In this document: one piece after another, positions 61,412 through 64,000 of the stretch | How positions within the stretch are numbered: the stretch's first letter is position 1 | Layout: every line of letters starts with the position of its first letter | NCBI GenBank assembly: GCA_023238725.1 | Contig: CM041537.1 | Location: 30,848,009-30,912,008, forward strand | Length of the DNA stretch: 64,000 nucleotides | From: Scortum barcoo | Taxonomy: Eukaryota > Chordata > Actinopteri > Centrarchiformes > Terapontidae | Reading direction: 5' to 3' | The notes under the pieces: model-generated | Database searches by the model: none | Seen by the model: the letters and a program-made list of their open reading frames with translations, nothing else | What the model was told of the DNA's origin: nothing | Translations under genes and position numbers: made by a program

Positions 61412-64000
61412 GGACAGTGGAGGTGGTATGTTAATTGGAAAGTTAATGAGTCCTTTATACTCAAGGTACCCTGTAAAGATCTTAATGTGATCCTGCAAAA
61501 AATATGTATTGCAAAAAACAGGGTGAAAAAAAGAAGACTAGAACTAGTTTAAAATGTTTTCTAATTTCTAGTCCTTTGAAATAGTTTGAGTTAGAAAGTT
61601 CACAATATCTAAATGTATTTCTGTTTTTCTGTATCTGTCTGTCATGGCCCATTTTATACTGATACTGATAATCATTCTGAAATACATATAATCTTTAAGC
61701 AGCTGCATTTAAATATTCATTTTAATTCCACAGTCGAGACCCTACTCCTCTTCCACAGGTTATTATATTGGTTATATATTTTTTTTCTTAGGGTGCCAGT
61801 TCATAAAAAGGTTTAATTTACCAGAAGAGGAAAATACATAGTAACTCTTGCTGACACTACACGTGGTTCTCTCATAAGCTACCTTACTGACTAGTTATCT
61901 GCCTCTTGGCCGGGACAGCTACCAAAGCTATCTTTCAGAAAAAAACTTTAAACTTCAAAAAATAAACTACAGAAATCTCAACAAACTGGAAGAAAAATGG
62001 TTAATGTAATTAATTAAAATGGTTTAATGTAATTACATTAAAAATAAATGCTGAATGTTACACAATGAAATAGTTCATTTAGGTTTTTTATCATGTTTAA
62101 AATAAAGGATAACTGCAGATGTAACCAACTTGGAATAATCTGTGAATCTAAGTAGGAATAACATTAAGTTTTCCCATTTGATAAAAATCATAATCCAGTC
62201 CCTGCAGATAGGTTTGGTTTTTATTTTCACTTTGTGGGTACTGCCAGCATTTAACATGTAATAGTGCATTTAAACATTACATGGTAGATTAATCTGGATA
62301 ATCAATATGGTGTTAATTGTATAGAATAGTCTTCTCTGTCTTTACCAGGGTGAATGTCTAAAAATCTTCTAATAGATATGTAACAAAACCAAAAATCATG
62401 TCTGCTCTGCTGTGACTGCTACTGCAGCAGTACCTGTGAGCAGTCAGTAAATAAAAAAACCTGTCCACCGTGGCCTTGTATTATTGATACTCTCATTTGG
62501 GTGGGCTCTCACTTCACTTGTGACAGTCATTTCCTTGATAGACGTGAAAAATTAACAATAAAGTGTTGCTTTTTGGTTCCAAAATTTCAGGCATACCAAA
62601 GGTTAAGGAAACACAGCACCATAAAGCAGAGCCTCTGTGTTTGTCTTGAAACCATGCAGCATTTACTCGCACTTCTCAAGCTGTCAGACGTTCGTTTTTA
62701 TGCTGGGGCAACACTGTTTTGATTGACAACAGTTTTTATGTATAAGTTTCCTCTCACTCATGTACTGAGGGATCTTTAAGCCCTCAAATAGAAATCTTTT
62801 AGAAAATTAACTCTTCATACACTTGTTGGAGAAGTAGTATGTCTAAAAAGTTAAACAGGCCTCCTGTGGCTAAAAAGTCTCAAGTTTGATCTCAAGTACA
62901 AGTCGCTTGTCCAGGCAAATCCTCCCTGCTGACTCAAATACAAATATGCACCATGGTAATAACCTGTCAAAAAATGTTAGAAATCTTTTTAAGAGTAATT
63001 TCATCTATACTTTTTGGGAAGCAAACCAAAACACACAGGAAAAAGTGTCTATGTGCGCAGAAGCCAAATGTCTCTCTACACGTTTGAGTTCCCAGCGAAA
63101 CACCAGCAGAGGAGCTCCTGTTGGCTGACAGAGCAGTTAATCCATGCAGAGGGGAGCAGCTCCAAACAACTGCAGAGAAATTAGCTTCAAGTCTGATACT
63201 TTTCATCACTGCCACAAAAACAGGCACCTAAGACTTTTGTGAGGAGATCGCTCCGGGGGCCATACGCAGTTGCAGATTTCTACAGCTTTACCAATCTGTT
63301 GGCAAAGTAATCACTGCGCATTATTACTAATGACAGCCCTGAACTCGGAAGAATGAACTGAATAAAAGGCAGAGTAACTTGAGGAAAGGGGGGGGGCGGT
63401 CTTTTAGAAACTTGCATCACTGCACGGCCACACAAAGGGAAAGCTTAACCTGACATTCCTGTCCATTCTCACTAGGCATGTTTCTCATGACCACTTGGGA
63501 CTCTCATATAGAACCAGAGGGTTTTCAAAGCAACTGAGGGAAGCCCATTCACATCTGTGATCACTAAGCAAATGTAGCATGGCCATGAATGCTGTTAGTG
63601 TATTAAAAACAATTCCTGCAGAGTGTTACAATCTGACATTTAAATTGTGATCCCACTTGCCCTTTGCAAGGGACTAACTACACCAGCGGAACCAACAAAG
63701 AAGTGAGGAAGGAAGAGAGAACGTGTTCAGGGACCAAAACTTTGATAAGTAAATAAGATTTTTTTTCCTATGTTACATTATATATACATTATACTGTATT
63801 TATACTCTATTTTAGACAGATACACTGCAAAAATTGCCTTAAAATCTTTTTCCTTTCTTGGAAGTGAAAAATCTGTCAGTGTAGTAAGACATTTTTTTGT
63901 TTCTAATGTACCACTGTTCCAGTCAACTTTAGACTTTAGAAAATTCTTGCATTCGAAATGAGATTGATTGTCCATTTTGTTTAAGGATGTTTTAGGCCTC
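61412..64000. other. AT-rich right flank
   Basis: No supportable exon. A less AT-rich stretch at about 63020-63480 includes a G8 run near 63388. No phf2-like or other coding exon was recognised before the window ends. Confidence 0.55.

Noticed and set aside
61024..61552. Frames with long Tyr-Ile or Thr-His runs
   Set aside because: Translations of the AT/GT/AC microsatellite.
61412..64000. Possible phf2 or other neighbour exon at the right edge
   Set aside because: No recognisable domain residues or splice-bounded frame; the neighbour is presumably outside the window.
1..64000. CRISPR array, bacterial operon, phage or viral genome
   Set aside because: The sequence is clearly vertebrate nuclear DNA; the repeats seen are microsatellites, transposons or local duplications.

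Overview
This is a piece of a ray-finned (teleost-like) fish nuclear genome. The evidence is GT-AG split vertebrate genes, long AT-rich non-coding stretches, many dinucleotide microsatellites, a Tc1-type DNA transposon, tRNA-derived SINE sequence and non-LTR retrotransposons with TGGA-type tails. There is no bacterial or operon organisation, and most long open frames are chance. All product names come from recognising protein motifs by eye; no database search was run.

Left part (1-9.9 kb): the 5' portion of ptpdc1 (protein tyrosine phosphatase domain containing 1) on the minus strand. Four coding exons can be joined in frame with consensus splice sites (5349-5262, 3454-3283, 2992-2912, 1127-1009). 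The rest of the gene, including the catalytic phosphatase loop, lies beyond the left edge. A CpG-rich block at 9.1-9.86 kb with a strong minus-strand splice donor at 9622 probably holds its promoter and a 5' leader exon. A defective Tc1-like element sits in one intron, and a degraded LINE fragment lies in the 5' intron.

Middle (12.5-16.4 kb): a complete barx1 homeobox gene on the plus strand. It has four exons, an intact homeodomain and a 244-residue product. barx1 and ptpdc1 are head to head, as I recall for human BARX1 and PTPDC1 on chromosome 9q22.

Right part (16.4-64 kb): no coding exon could be supported. It looks like the regulatory flank of a developmental gene: AT-rich DNA with several non-repetitive, balanced-composition blocks rich in TAATTA-type homeodomain sites that are candidate enhancers, plus microsatellites, a SINE, LINE tails, tandem duplications and hairpins. 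At 57822-61240 there is a nearly full-length but frame-broken non-LTR retrotransposon with a 12-bp target site duplication. Just upstream, at 56.15-57.19 kb, is a C-rich block of unknown origin.

No novel gene system was found. The most useful leads are the uORF-bearing ptpdc1 leader exon with its palindromic GTCACGTGAC site, the candidate barx1 enhancers, the C-rich block, and two perfect hairpins at 13.7 and 39.9 kb.
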